The notes: generated by a model not told the origin, from the sequence alone. Counted from the stretch's first letter, positions 1-8,771 are shown. The stretch: 64,000 nucleotides of DNA from Sphaerochaetaceae bacterium (GCA_024405015.1 JAKSPE010000008.1:34064-98063), one strand, 5' to 3'. Translations and numbers: made by a program.

Positions 1-389
1 ACGGCCTTGGAGTATCGCTTGGAGCGAAGCTCACTGATGAAGATTGCAAGAATGATAGGACATGGGAAGCTGAACAACAGATTGAATACGGAGATTCGGA
101 TTGTGTTGGTCAGAGTTCTCTTGAAGTAATAGTCCTTGAAGAAATTCTTGAAATGCGTAAAGCCGACGAACTTGGAGCCGAAGAATCCGAGTCTTGGCTT
201 GAAGTTCTCAAAGGCAATGATAAGACCGAACATTGGTCCGTACTGGAAAATGATGTAATAGACAAGGACAGGGATGAACAGGAAGTATAATGAACGATAC
301 CTTCTCCAGTCCTTTGTCATTTTCTCCTTCAGGGTAAGATCCATAGCTGGATCGATCTGAAGCTCTGTTTTGCGCTGTTTCTTTTTCAT
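1..389 (-). CDS. Sugar ABC transporter permease, LplB-type (partial, 3' end outside window)
   Basis: Inner-membrane permease subunit of an oligosaccharide ABC importer. Reading leftwards from the ATG at 389, the first 129 codons are open and run off the window edge. A basic cytoplasmic N-terminus (about 35 residues) is followed by a first membrane segment with the motif YYIIFQYGPMFGLIIAF and then FKPRLGFFGSKFVGFTHFKNFF, the hallmark N-terminal block of LplB/YtcP-like permeases; a second hydrophobic segment (LLFSFPCPIILAIFISE) follows. The ribosome-binding site AAGGGTGG lies just upstream. It diverges from the GH43 operon, so it probably brings in the hemicellulose oligosaccharides that GH43 acts on (inference). 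The rest of the gene and its partner subunits are not visible. Confidence 0.85.
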   Translation of the reverse strand, partial: MKKKQRKTELQIDPAMDLTLKEKMTKDWRRYRSLYFLFIPVLVYYIIFQYGPMFGLIIAFENFKPRLGFFGSKFVGFTHFKNFFKDYYFKRTLTNTIRISVFNLLFSFPCPIILAIFISELRSKRYSKA

Positions 390-628
390 GGCAAACCACC
401 CTTGTGAGCTTAGTATGTATGATGCCAGTTATGAAAAAAATTGACAAAAAAAGTTTGGATGTGTCAATTTTTGACTGGTATAGCAGTGGGTTTTTCTACT
501 ATAAATCAGTCCATTTCCTTTTTACAACTACATTTGCATACATTTTACACAAAAATGGGTTACCAAATAAAAAATGACAGCAAAACTTAACAGGTTATTT
601 TTCCCATACTTGGTGCCATAATTGGGCC
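390..628. promoter_or_regulatory. Divergent intergenic region with long inverted repeat
   Basis: This 239-bp AT-rich gap separates the minus-strand permease from the plus-strand GH43 operon. It holds an inverted repeat with arms AAAATTGACA (437-446) and TGTCAATTTT (462-471); the dyad extends outwards, imperfectly, to CCAGT (425-429) and ACTGG (474-478). Each arm contains TTGACA, a consensus -35 hexamer, one per strand, so the dyad could combine back-to-back promoter elements with an operator. TATAAA at 500-505 is a possible -10 for GH43 but its spacing to TTGACT (471) is too long to be convincing. No clear ribosome-binding site precedes the GH43 start. Confidence 0.35.
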
Positions 629-2113
629 ATGTACAGAAATCCAGTCATTCCAGGCTTCGCACCAGACCCTTCCATCACCTATTGGAACGGTCACTATTAC
701 CTCGTAACCTCCACATTTGAGTACTTCCCAGGAGTATCGCTCTGGACAAGTGACAATCTGGTGGACTGGACCTCAAAAGGCGCGGTTCTGACACGAACCA
801 GCCAGCTGGACCTCTCCGGTGCTGCCTCCAGTTCCGGCCTTTATGCCGCATCCATCCGCGTCAATGCCAACGGCCGTTTCTATATGGTCACCACCAACAA
901 GTATACCCACGAGAACTTCATCTGCCACACCGATGACATCGACGGTCCATGGTCCGAGATCAGCTTCATCGCCAAGGATGGCATAGACCCTTCCCTGCTG
1001 TTCTTGTCGGACGGAAGATGTTTCTACACGTCCAACGGCAGCGTGGATGGTGTTCGTGGCATCAAAGGTGCATTCATCAATCCAGATACCGGAGAGCTTT
1101 TGGAGGATTTTCACCTACTTTCCACAGGCCTTAACGGACATGCCACGGAAGGCCCGCACATTTACGAAAAGGACGGCTGGTACTATCTGATGTTCGCAGA
1201 AGGTGGCACAGGCTATGGCCATTACGAGGCAATCCTCAGAAGCAAAGACATCCATGGCCCTTATGAGAACCTGGATGGAAATCCAGTGATTCTGTCCCAT
1301 GTGCCTCGCAAAGGACATCCGATTCAGGCCACAGGTCATGCAGATCTCATCCAGACTCCAAACGGAGACTGGTATGCTGTGTTCTTGGGCATCCGCGTAA
1401 AGCCACGCCCACTTCTTCATCATCTTGGCCGCGAAACCTTCCTTGCCAAAGTGAGTTGGGAAAACGGATGGCCAATGGTGGGAGATCATGGCTTTGTGGA
1501 GCTGGAGAATGCAGAAGGACCAGAGCAAAAAGATAGCAGAGACTACTCTGTCTGTTTTGACCGCACGCTGGAGCACTACCCATACCTGAAAGTCCGCGTT
1601 CCAAAGGAAGACTGTTACCAGCTGGACCTCAAAGCAAAAAGCCTGACTCTGATGGGAGAAGAGCCAATCAACACACCACTTGGACATCCTACCCTTCTTG
1701 CCTTCCGACAAAAGGGTCTTAACGAGTCCATGAAGGCAACTTTGGACCAGACAAAACTGGAAGGCACAGCTGGAATCGCATCCTGGCTGAGCTGCGACTA
1801 CCACTACAGACTTCAGGTGACAAAGTCCAAAACCGAAAATGTAGTATCGCTGATTCGCCATCTACACGACTTTGAGGCCGTGACCGAGCAGATCAGCTTA
1901 CCAATAGCAGACAGCGTGGAACTTGAAATCCAATCCGATGATGAGTTCTACCACTTCTATGCCGATGGACACTTTGTCGGAAAGGCAAGTGTCTACGGTC
2001 TTGCAAGCGAAGGTACCATGTACAACACATTCACTGGTGCCCTCTTTGCAATCTATGCAGAAAACGGAAAGGCAACTTTCCAAAACGAGATACATATGGA
2101 GAGCAAACGATGA
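629..2113 (+). CDS. Glycoside hydrolase family 43 (beta-xylosidase / alpha-L-arabinofuranosidase)
   Basis: Predicted exo-acting hydrolase that removes xylose or arabinose from xylan or arabinan oligosaccharides, 494 residues, with no signal peptide and so cytoplasmic. The N-terminal five-bladed propeller starts with NPVIPGFAPDPS; the three acidic GH43 residues are visible as Asp13 (general base), Asp120 (in GIDPS, pKa modulator) and Glu174 (in ATEGPH, general acid). Residues from about 330 form the concanavalin-like C-terminal domain usual for the XynB-type subfamilies. First gene of a four-gene operon; its stop overlaps the next start (ATGA). The start has no good Shine-Dalgarno but it matches the family N-terminus exactly. 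Substrate (xylose or arabinose) cannot be decided from sequence alone. Confidence 0.92.
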   Translation: MYRNPVIPGFAPDPSITYWNGHYYLVTSTFEYFPGVSLWTSDNLVDWTSKGAVLTRTSQLDLSGAASSSGLYAASIRVNANGRFYMVTTNKYTHENFICHTDDIDGPWSEISFIAKDGIDPSLLFLSDGRCFYTSNGSVDGVRGIKGAFINPDTGELLEDFHLLSTGLNGHATEGPHIYEKDGWYYLMFAEGGTGYGHYEAILRSKDIHGPYENLDGNPVILSHVPRKGHPIQATGHADLIQTPNGDWYAVFLGIRVKPRPLLHHLGRETFLAKVSWENGWPMVGDHGFVELENAEGPEQKDSRDYSVCFDRTLEHYPYLKVRVPKEDCYQLDLKAKSLTLMGEEPINTPLGHPTLLAFRQKGLNESMKATLDQTKLEGTAGIASWLSCDYHYRLQVTKSKTENVVSLIRHLHDFEAVTEQISLPIADSVELEIQSDDEFYHFYADGHFVGKASVYGLASEGTMYNTFTGALFAIYAENGKATFQNEIHMESKR

Positions 2114-2880
2114 AAAAGACAGCAATCGTCACAGGTTCCAGCCGAGGAATCGGCTATGCCATTGCACGTCAGCTCGGACTTGACGGCTTTAACGTGGTCA
2201 TGGTCGCAACAGGCAGCAAGGAAAAGAATGCTGATGCAGTGAAAGCCCTGGAGGCCGAAGGAATCACCGTCGGTTATGTGCAGGCCAATGTGGCAGACCA
2301 CGACGACAGACTTCGCATCGTCAAGGAAGCGGTTGCACTGTTCGGAAGAATCGATGTTCTAGTCAACAACGCAGGTGTCGCACCTCTGGTACGTGCCGAC
2401 CTTCTGGAAATGACCGAAGAGTCCTTTGACCGCGTCATCGGCATCAACACCAAGGGAAACATGTTCCTGACACAGGCTGTCGCCAACCAGATGATTTCCC
2501 AGGAGCCGATTGAGAAAAACCGCAAGGGTGTCATTGTGAACATCTCCTCCTGCTCTTCTGTCGTCTCTTCCACAAGCCGTGGCGAGTACTGCGTCTCCAA
2601 GGCAGGAATTTCAATGCTTACAACACTTTATGCCGACCGTCTTGCCTCTGAGGGAATTCTTGTTCACGAGGTCAGACCAGGTGTGATTGCCACAGACATG
2701 ACCAGTACCGTCCAAGCAAAGTATGACAAGCTCATTGCAGACGGCCTGTTCCCTATCGCACGCTGGGGCACACCAGAAGACGTTGCAGGCGCTGTCAGTG
2801 CCCTTGTCTCAGACAAGTTCCTTTACACCACAGGAAACTACATCGATGTCGATGGTGGCTTCCACATCAAGAAACTTTGA
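2110..2880 (+). CDS. Short-chain dehydrogenase/reductase (FabG-like)
   Basis: NAD(P)-dependent oxidoreductase of the classical SDR family, 256 residues. The cofactor motif TGSSRGIG is at residues 8-15, NNAG at 86-89, and the catalytic Tyr160 and Lys164 sit in YCVSK, with the preceding Ser-rich strand ISSCSS supplying the active-site Ser. The C-terminus (GNYIDVDGGFHI) is typical. Automated pipelines would label it 3-ketoacyl-ACP reductase, but its place between a GH43 glycosidase and a flavoprotein argues for a sugar, sugar-acid or aromatic alcohol/ketone substrate rather than fatty acid synthesis (inference). It is translationally coupled to GH43 by a 4-nt overlap. Confidence 0.9.
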   Translation: MKKTAIVTGSSRGIGYAIARQLGLDGFNVVMVATGSKEKNADAVKALEAEGITVGYVQANVADHDDRLRIVKEAVALFGRIDVLVNNAGVAPLVRADLLEMTEESFDRVIGINTKGNMFLTQAVANQMISQEPIEKNRKGVIVNISSCSSVVSSTSRGEYCVSKAGISMLTTLYADRLASEGILVHEVRPGVIATDMTSTVQAKYDKLIADGLFPIARWGTPEDVAGAVSALVSDKFLYTTGNYIDVDGGFHIKKL

Positions 2881-2890
2881 GGTTTGGGCG

Positions 2891-4831
2891 ATGAGATTCA
2901 ACGATTACGAAGTGGAAATGCTCAAGGTGAATACCTGCGTCGTCGGAACAGGTGCCGCTGGCTACAACGCCGCTTGCCGCCTCAAGAGAAAAGGCCTTAC
3001 AGATCTTCTTCTGATCAGTGAGAACCGACTTGGCGGAACAAGCCGCAACACAGGCAGTGACAAGCAGACCTACTACAAGCTCACCTTAAGCGGTGATACA
3101 CCAGACAGTGTCCAGGAGATGGCACAGACCCTCTTTGAAGGAAAGGCCGTCGATGGCGACATTGCCCTGTGTGAAGCAGCCTTGAGCGCACCAGGCTTTT
3201 TGCGCCTTGTGGAACTGGGAATTCCGTTTCCGGTCAACCGCTATGGCGAATATGTCGGCTACAAGACCGACCATGACCCAAGAAACCGCGCCACTTCCAT
3301 TGGACCATATACTTCAAGGGAAATGACCCGCGCTTTGGAAGCGGAAGCCCAGATACTGGGAGTCCCATTTTGTGACCACCTGCAGGTTATCAAAGTAATT
3401 TCCGATGGAAAAAGAAGCTATGGTCTACTATGTTTGGATACCAATGCATCAGATGTCCACAAGGCCTATGTCGCCATCCAGGCCGAAAACATCGTGTACG
3501 CCACAGGAGGTCCTGCAGGAATCTTCCAGAACAGTGTGTACCCAGAAAGCCAGTTCGGCGCCACAGGACTTGCCTTCGAGGCAGGTGTCAAAGGTCGAAA
3601 CCTCACAGAATGGCAGTTCGGTCTGGCATCGGTAAGACCACGCTGGAACGTTTCCGGCACCTACATGCAGGTACTGCCACGTTTTGTCTCCACCCTACCA
3701 GATGGCTCTGACGAACGGGAGTTTCTCATGGATTTCTTCCACGAGCCAGGAGACATGCTTTCCAAGGTGTTCCTAAAAGGCTACCAGTGGCCGTTTGATG
3801 TGCGAAAGATTGCAGGTGGAAGCTCCATCATCGATATTCTGGTTTACCTTGAGACCTGCAAAGGCCGTAACGTGTACCTTGATTTCACACGCGATCCATT
3901 GGATGGGAACTTCGAATTCACATCGTTGGACAAAGAGGCCTACACCTACATCCAGAAGGCTGGAGCTCTTGTGAAAAAACCGATTGAAAGACTTCGCATC
4001 ATGAACAGTCCTGCCATCAGTTTCTACAAAGACAAGGGCGTAGACCTTGAAAAAGAAATGCTTCAGATCTCCTTGTGTGCCCAGCACAACAACGGAGGCC
4101 TTGACATCAATTGCTGGTGGGAAAGCAACTTACGAAACTTCTTTGTCGTTGGAGAAGCCGCCGGAAGCCACGGTGTCTATCGCCCAGGAGGATCTGCTCT
4201 GAACGCAGGACAGGTCGGCTCCTCACGAGCATCTGAGTACATCGCTCGAAGAAACACCTCTTTCACACAGGATGACAATGTCTACTCTGCCCTGCTTTCA
4301 AAGGCCCTTTCGGCCATGACACAGCTTGCAGAAAAGACCCAGAGCAAAGATAGCAATGTGGCAGATATCCGAAAGGAAGTCACTTCGAACATGAGCAAAT
4401 GCGGTGGCGCCATCCGAAACGGCAACGAGATCCAAAAACTCATCCAAAGCATCGACAAGCGTCTTGAGAACTTCAGCGATGAGGTGCGCTACGAGAGCCT
4501 AAGCGAGCTCAAGCATGTCTATCGCCTACGCGACACGCTGATTACCCAGAAATGTTATCTTGGCAGCATGCAGAACTACGCACAAAACGGTGGAAAAAGC
4601 CGCGGTAGCGCCCTTTACACCGACAACAATGGCACAAAGCCTTACGAGGCTCTTCCCGATACCTTCACCTTCTCCTTGGATGACGGCAGTAAAGACAGCC
4701 TGATTCAGGAGATGACTTACCAAAATGGAGCATGCTCCTACTCTTGGAGAACAGTCAGACCTCTTCCAGAGAACGATGACTTCTTTGAGAACGTCTGGAG
4801 AGGATATCGCGAGAACGGCAACGTCTATTAA
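2891..4831 (+). CDS. FAD-dependent flavoprotein, fumarate reductase/succinate dehydrogenase-like
   Basis: Flavoprotein of the FRD/SDH/L-aspartate-oxidase fold, 646 residues. GTGAAG at residues 19-24 binds the ADP part of FAD; His399 (QHNNGG), the block GEAAGSHG from residue 421 and Arg431 (YRPGGSALN) match the substrate-binding His and Arg positions of fumarate-reductase-type enzymes, so a reductase acting on an alpha,beta-unsaturated acid is plausible. No Tat signal, FMN-binding or cytochrome domain is present, so it is probably cytoplasmic and fed by a partner such as the OYE homologue next door. ATG 2891 was chosen because TGAGGT lies about 8 nt upstream; the frame is open further upstream, inside the SDR gene. 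True substrate unknown. Confidence 0.87.
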   Translation: MRFNDYEVEMLKVNTCVVGTGAAGYNAACRLKRKGLTDLLLISENRLGGTSRNTGSDKQTYYKLTLSGDTPDSVQEMAQTLFEGKAVDGDIALCEAALSAPGFLRLVELGIPFPVNRYGEYVGYKTDHDPRNRATSIGPYTSREMTRALEAEAQILGVPFCDHLQVIKVISDGKRSYGLLCLDTNASDVHKAYVAIQAENIVYATGGPAGIFQNSVYPESQFGATGLAFEAGVKGRNLTEWQFGLASVRPRWNVSGTYMQVLPRFVSTLPDGSDEREFLMDFFHEPGDMLSKVFLKGYQWPFDVRKIAGGSSIIDILVYLETCKGRNVYLDFTRDPLDGNFEFTSLDKEAYTYIQKAGALVKKPIERLRIMNSPAISFYKDKGVDLEKEMLQISLCAQHNNGGLDINCWWESNLRNFFVVGEAAGSHGVYRPGGSALNAGQVGSSRASEYIARRNTSFTQDDNVYSALLSKALSAMTQLAEKTQSKDSNVADIRKEVTSNMSKCGGAIRNGNEIQKLIQSIDKRLENFSDEVRYESLSELKHVYRLRDTLITQKCYLGSMQNYAQNGGKSRGSALYTDNNGTKPYEALPDTFTFSLDDGSKDSLIQEMTYQNGACSYSWRTVRPLPENDDFFENVWRGYRENGNVY

Positions 4832-4855
4832 GAACACTACAGATAAGGAACAGAT

Positions 4856-6208
4856 ATGGCACAGCACGAAAGATTTCATTACAAGTCACTGGCAGAAGTT
4901 CAGGACAAATGCAAGGAGCTGGGAATCACCATTCCCTTCGCTTCCGACACTTCTGCAATCGCACAGCCTCTGACATTCAGAAACGTCACGCTTTCCAACC
5001 GTGTAGGCTCCGCTCCTATGGAAGGTGCAGACTCCACCATCGAAGGAAGCCCTTCCGACCTTACCATCCGACGCTACTCCAAAATCGCCGAAGGTGGTGC
5101 TGCCATCATGTGGTTTGAGGCAATTTCCGTCGTACCAGAGGGAAGATCCTCCAACACACAGCTTCTGATCACCAAAGACAACGTAGATGACTACCGAAGA
5201 ATGACCGATACCATCAAGGAGATCGGGCTTAAGACAAACGGCTATGCTCCTTACCTTGTCATGCAGGCAAACCACTCAGGTCGCTATTCCAACCCAGGAA
5301 ACAAGCCAGCCCCACTGATTGCCTATCGCCATCCATGGCTGGAGAAGTTCCGCGCAGCCGATGATTCCTGCATTGTCTCGGACGATTATCTGAAGCAGAT
5401 GGAAGAAAGCTTTGGCGAAGGTTCACGCCTTGCCAAACTCGCAGGCTTTGATGCCGTAGACATCAAGTCCTGTCATGGATACCTGTTCCAGGAAGTTGCC
5501 TCCGCCTTCTACCGTGTAGGCATTTATGGTGGCTCCTATGAGAACCGTACAAGACTTCTGAAGAACTCCATCCGAGCCGCTCAGGTCTATGAGGATGAAT
5601 CCTTCATGGTCACCTCTCGTGTCGGCATCTACGATGGATACCCAGAGTATGCAGGCTTTGGCCAGAAAACCGATGGCTCTATGGCCCTGGATCTGACCGA
5701 GCCGATCCGCCTGGTGAAGGAACTTCATGAGATGGGTCTGGATCTTGTGGACCTGACCATGGGCAACCCTTATGCAACAACCCATGTAGTAAGACCTTAT
5801 GACATGGGAAAATATCCACCAGAGGAACATCCGTTTGAAGGCATCAGCCGCATGATTATGGGCATTGGAGAAGTCAAGAAGGCTGTTCCTGAGCTGAAGA
5901 TTCTAGCCTCTGCTCCAACCTACCTGAGAGAGTTCACAGACCTGTACACGGCAGGTGCTATCGAGCAGGGTTTGTGTGATGGTATGCTGTTTGGCAGAAT
6001 GCAGTTCGCAGATCCGGACTTTGCCAAGGAAATGGTCGGCGGAAGAATCGATCCAAAGAGGATTTGCCTCACTTGCGGCAAATGTGGCGACCTGATCCGA
6101 TCACACAAACCAACTGGCTGTGTCATTCGAGACAACAAGACCTTCATGCCTTATTACAAAGAGTTCCTGGAAGAGAAGAAAAACCTTCCAGCAAACTTCA
6201 GAGGATAA
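4856..6208 (+). CDS. NADH:flavin oxidoreductase, Old Yellow Enzyme family
   Basis: FMN TIM-barrel oxidoreductase, 450 residues. The N-terminal part has the OYE signature (FRNVTLSNRVGSAPMEG, then YSKIAEGGAAIMW), a central LVMQANHSGRYS strand and the FGEGSRLAKLAGFDAVDIKSCHGYL block followed by YGGSYENRTR, which bind FMN and substrate. Near the C-terminus Cys404, Cys407, Cys410 and Cys422 resemble the 4Fe-4S ligands of 2,4-dienoyl-CoA-reductase-type OYEs, but the protein ends there and lacks their FAD/NADPH domains. It ends the GH43 operon and has a good AAGGA ribosome-binding site. It could pass electrons from NADH to the upstream flavoprotein or reduce an enoate itself (inference). Its stop codon lies in repeat R1A. 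Confidence 0.88.
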   Translation: MAQHERFHYKSLAEVQDKCKELGITIPFASDTSAIAQPLTFRNVTLSNRVGSAPMEGADSTIEGSPSDLTIRRYSKIAEGGAAIMWFEAISVVPEGRSSNTQLLITKDNVDDYRRMTDTIKEIGLKTNGYAPYLVMQANHSGRYSNPGNKPAPLIAYRHPWLEKFRAADDSCIVSDDYLKQMEESFGEGSRLAKLAGFDAVDIKSCHGYLFQEVASAFYRVGIYGGSYENRTRLLKNSIRAAQVYEDESFMVTSRVGIYDGYPEYAGFGQKTDGSMALDLTEPIRLVKELHEMGLDLVDLTMGNPYATTHVVRPYDMGKYPPEEHPFEGISRMIMGIGEVKKAVPELKILASAPTYLREFTDLYTAGAIEQGLCDGMLFGRMQFADPDFAKEMVGGRIDPKRICLTCGKCGDLIRSHKPTGCVIRDNKTFMPYYKEFLEEKKNLPANFRG

Positions 6209-6329
6209 ACAAAAGGCTCTTCATGGAAAATTCGGGGATGAAAGGAAATCCTTGAGAGTCCAAAGCGGATATGTGACTACGATTTTCGGGTATCACAATG
6301 CTCATCGTAGTAAAAGACTACGATTTATA
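6207..6329. repeat. R1 repeat, copy A
   Basis: A 123-bp intergenic repeat that begins on the stop codon of the OYE gene and is about 93 percent identical by eye to copy B at 11422-11545, in the same orientation. Shared landmarks are AAAATTCGG, GAAATCCTTGAGAGTCCAAA, GACTACGATTTTCGGG and CAATGCTCATCGTAGT. Its right half contains the octamers ACTACGAT (6276-6283, 6317-6324) and ATCGTAGT (6304-6311), which are reverse complements; ATCGTAGT-AAAAG-ACTACGAT can form an 8-bp hairpin. Lying between convergent genes, the hairpin may also stop transcription. Confidence 0.85.
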
Positions 6330-6356
6330 TAATTTCCTATAAATCTGTAATGTTTT

Positions 6357-6842
6357 TCAGAGCCTTATCAGCAATCGGACCATGGACTCAAGTTTTTCGA
6401 AACTCGCCTTCTCTGACATGGAAAGGCAATAGGAGACGCCTTCCCTGAACCACAAGGCAATCCCCTGGCCGGCATCCGCCAATTGCATTCGGATGCCATC
6501 GACGGTCCGCTCCTGCGTCCAGTTGTAGTACATGCCTGAGACATCCAGCACTGCATTGTTTCCTATGGCCCGATAGCAATATGGAATGGCATCGTACACA
6601 AAGGTCACCTGGTCCAGGACCGCCTCATCCTGCGAGCCCTGGATTCTCACCCAGCTTCCGTCCACACTTCCCTGTGGAATGGGCAGGTCCACCTGATCGA
6701 GTGCAAGGATTTCCTCATGACTGGATAGGTGAATCGGATTCGCGACCTGCAGAGAGGAACTTTCCGCCTTTTGGGCTTTGCAACCACAAAGGGCCACCAG
6801 CAGAGCTATGCAAAACAGACAAATACCGCGGACTCTTCTCAT
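6357..6842 (-). CDS. Hypothetical lipoprotein
   Basis: A 161-residue exported protein of unknown function. The N-terminus has basic residues, a hydrophobic stretch and the lipobox ALCGC (Cys at residue 20), so it should be lipid-anchored. The rest is a small soluble domain; the C-terminal part (RTVDGIRMQLADAGQGIALWF, then SYCLSMSEKASFEKLESMVRLL) resembles the DUF4367-like fold found in many anaerobes, but this is recognised only by pattern. It is the last gene of its transcription unit: its ATG overlaps the stop of the upstream aldo/keto reductase by 4 nt, indicating translational coupling. Confidence 0.7.
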   Translation of the reverse strand: MRRVRGICLFCIALLVALCGCKAQKAESSSLQVANPIHLSSHEEILALDQVDLPIPQGSVDGSWVRIQGSQDEAVLDQVTFVYDAIPYCYRAIGNNAVLDVSGMYYNWTQERTVDGIRMQLADAGQGIALWFREGVSYCLSMSEKASFEKLESMVRLLIRL

Positions 6843-8023
6843 TTCGCTTTCTTGATCAGTATCTTTCTAGCAACATTGATTCCGATCTTGTATGGAAGAG
6901 GTCTAAGAGCCTTATCGGCCTCTTTGAGCTTCTCACGAATCGGCAGATGCTGTGGGCAATGCTTTTCGCACTTACCGCACTGGATGCACTGGGAGGCAAA
7001 GCCTGGAGCCTCTCGAAGTCCCATGACCTGAGCGAACTCAAAACGTGCAGAGGTCTTCTTTTCCATGTACATAAGGTTATAGAAATGGAAGTTGCCAGGG
7101 ATATCAACACCCTTTGGACAAGGCATGCAATAGCGACAACCCGTACAGCCAACCTTCTCCCGTTCACGAATGACTCTCTTGACCTCTGCAATCGTTGCAA
7201 AGTCTTGCTCTGTAAAGGAATCAACCTCAGCCTCTGATGCGATTCGGATATTCTCCTGCACCATCTCCATGGAGTTCATGCCGGAAAGGACGCAGGTGAC
7301 ACCGCTTTGGTTCCACAGCCATCTAAGGCCCCATTCTGCTGGGGAATAGCTGCGACCGCTTGCCTTCATGACGTCTTTGGCCTTCTCAGGGATGCGAACA
7401 AGCTTTCCACCTCTTAATGGCTCCATGATGACAACCGGAATGCCCTTGGCCTGTGCAGCCTCAAGACCTGCCCTTCCAGCCTGGCTTGTCTCATCCAGAT
7501 AGTTGTACTGGATCTGACAGAAATCCCAGTCATAGGCATTGAGGATCTTCAGGAACATATCGGTATCGCCATGGTAGGAGAAACCGACGTTTCGAACCTG
7601 TCCAGACTTCTTCTTCTCTGCAATCCAGTCCTCGATGCCAAATCTCTGAAGGTTCTCCCACTCAGAGAAGTCTGTGAACATATGCATGAGATAATAATCG
7701 ATGTAATCGGTCTGAAGTCGGGAAAGCTCTTCGTTGAAGGTCTTCTCGATCTGGGCAGACGAACGCATGATGTACTGCGGAAGCTTTGTGGCAATGGAGA
7801 CCTTGTCGCGAAGATTGTTCTTGGCAAGGATCTTTCCCAGACACTCTTCACTGCCTGGATAGATATAGGCGGTATCCAAATAGTTCACACCGTTTTCAAT
7901 GGCATAAAGGATCTCCTGCTCAGTCTTATCAAAATCAATGGAGCCGCCCTTACGGGAAAAGCGCATGCATCCATAGCCAAGCTGCGAGATCTGTTTACCG
8001 CTCTTATCTGTCCTATACTTCAT
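6839..8023 (-). CDS. Aldo/keto reductase with C-terminal ferredoxin-like domain
   Basis: Cytoplasmic NAD(P)H-dependent carbonyl reductase, 394 residues. The barrel keeps the AKR tetrad Asp50 and Tyr55 (YLDTAYIY), Lys80 and His114 (YLMHMF). The C-terminal ~100 residues carry two cysteine clusters, CTGCRYCMPC and CIQCGKCEKHC, expected to hold 4Fe-4S clusters as in the large anaerobe-type AKR family. The Fe-S tail suggests exchange of electrons with ferredoxin-like carriers (inference). Ribosome-binding site GGGGTGG is 3 nt before the ATG. Coupled to the downstream lipoprotein. Confidence 0.9.
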   Translation of the reverse strand: MKYRTDKSGKQISQLGYGCMRFSRKGGSIDFDKTEQEILYAIENGVNYLDTAYIYPGSEECLGKILAKNNLRDKVSIATKLPQYIMRSSAQIEKTFNEELSRLQTDYIDYYLMHMFTDFSEWENLQRFGIEDWIAEKKKSGQVRNVGFSYHGDTDMFLKILNAYDWDFCQIQYNYLDETSQAGRAGLEAAQAKGIPVVIMEPLRGGKLVRIPEKAKDVMKASGRSYSPAEWGLRWLWNQSGVTCVLSGMNSMEMVQENIRIASEAEVDSFTEQDFATIAEVKRVIREREKVGCTGCRYCMPCPKGVDIPGNFHFYNLMYMEKKTSARFEFAQVMGLREAPGFASQCIQCGKCEKHCPQHLPIREKLKEADKALRPLPYKIGINVARKILIKKAK

Positions 8024-8055
8024 TTTCCACCCCTATATCAATTCTTTCACGCTAT

Positions 8056-8670
8056 TCAATTTGCTCTTGGAGCAATGCTGTCATACTGATAGGTAAAACC
8101 GATGTTGACCTTTGGAATGACGTTGGAAACAGCCTCAAGGATGGCAAGGAATATAACGCCAATTCCCTCTCCAACGTTTTCCGGCTGATAATTCTCAACA
8201 ACTGGCATGACAAGATACCAATGGGCACCAACTGTCATGGACAATCTGTTGTTCGATCCTTCATGCAGGGAGGCAAATGGGATATCCCAATTCAGTCTGA
8301 CATATGGTGTCACCTGAGGACCATTCTCACTTTCCAGACTCTTGAGATTGAAGCCAGCTCCACCACCGAACTCAAAGTTCTTGTACTTTGCGGCAATGTA
8401 AGGCATGATCATCGGTTTGATAGGAGTAATGGTAGTCTCGTCATCGAATGCGAAATAACCGAATCCGCGAACACCAAAGGTGAATCCCCAATTGTCCCAA
8501 GGCATGTAGTAACCTTCTACCTCAGCTCCAACGGAGTTTGCCACAACGTTTGACTCAGCGAATGCACCAGCCTGGAAACCGAAGCTTCCCTTTGTGTAAT
8601 CGTCCTTGGCTACTGCTGAGAACATAACCAGAACCATAATTGCCATAATCAATGAAATCTTTTTGAACAT
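8056..8670 (-). CDS. Putative outer-membrane beta-barrel protein
   Basis: A 204-residue exported protein of unknown function. MFKKISLIMAIMVLVMFSAVA is a clear signal peptide, with cleavage after the Ala-Val-Ala region. The mature part alternates polar and hydrophobic residues and is rich in Gly, Phe, Tyr and Trp (GSFGFQAGAF, GAEVEGYYMPWDNWGFTFGVRGFGYF, KYKNFEFGGGAGFNLK, VTPYVRLNWDIPF) and ends in GFTYQYDSIAPRAN, consistent with an 8-10-stranded barrel of spirochaetal type. Ribosome-binding site AAAGGAG. A dyad GTAAC(8)GTTAC at 8718-8735 lies in its promoter region. Confidence 0.72.
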   Translation of the reverse strand: MFKKISLIMAIMVLVMFSAVAKDDYTKGSFGFQAGAFAESNVVANSVGAEVEGYYMPWDNWGFTFGVRGFGYFAFDDETTITPIKPMIMPYIAAKYKNFEFGGGAGFNLKSLESENGPQVTPYVRLNWDIPFASLHEGSNNRLSMTVGAHWYLVMPVVENYQPENVGEGIGVIFLAILEAVSNVIPKVNIGFTYQYDSIAPRAN

Positions 8671-8717
8671 AGAATTGCTCCTTTTACTGTTTTCATTATC
8701 TGCTTACAAAACCCTCT

Positions 8718-8735
8718 GTAACGCAAAGGGGTTAC
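8718..8735. promoter_or_regulatory. Inverted repeat upstream of outer-membrane protein gene
   Basis: GTAAC (8718-8722) and GTTAC (8731-8735) form a 5-bp dyad with an 8-bp spacer, about 50-65 bp upstream of the minus-strand start at 8670 and just upstream of a GATAAT that may serve as -10. It could be an operator; the arms are short, so confidence is low. Confidence 0.25.
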
Positions 8736-8743
8736 AAATTGCA

Positions 8744-8771
8744 AAAGAAAAGGAGCATTGCTGCTCCTTTT
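8744..8771 (-). terminator. Intrinsic terminator of the YwaF-like gene
   Basis: A 10-bp perfect stem (AAAAGGAGCA, 8748-8757, with TGCTCCTTTT, 8762-8771) and a 4-nt loop, followed on the minus strand by TTTTCTTTT. It lies directly downstream of the gene ending at 8790. Confidence 0.85.

Noticed and set aside
1115..1861. 248-codon minus-strand frame opposite GH43
   Set aside because: No family pattern; GH43 catalytic residues establish the plus-strand gene.
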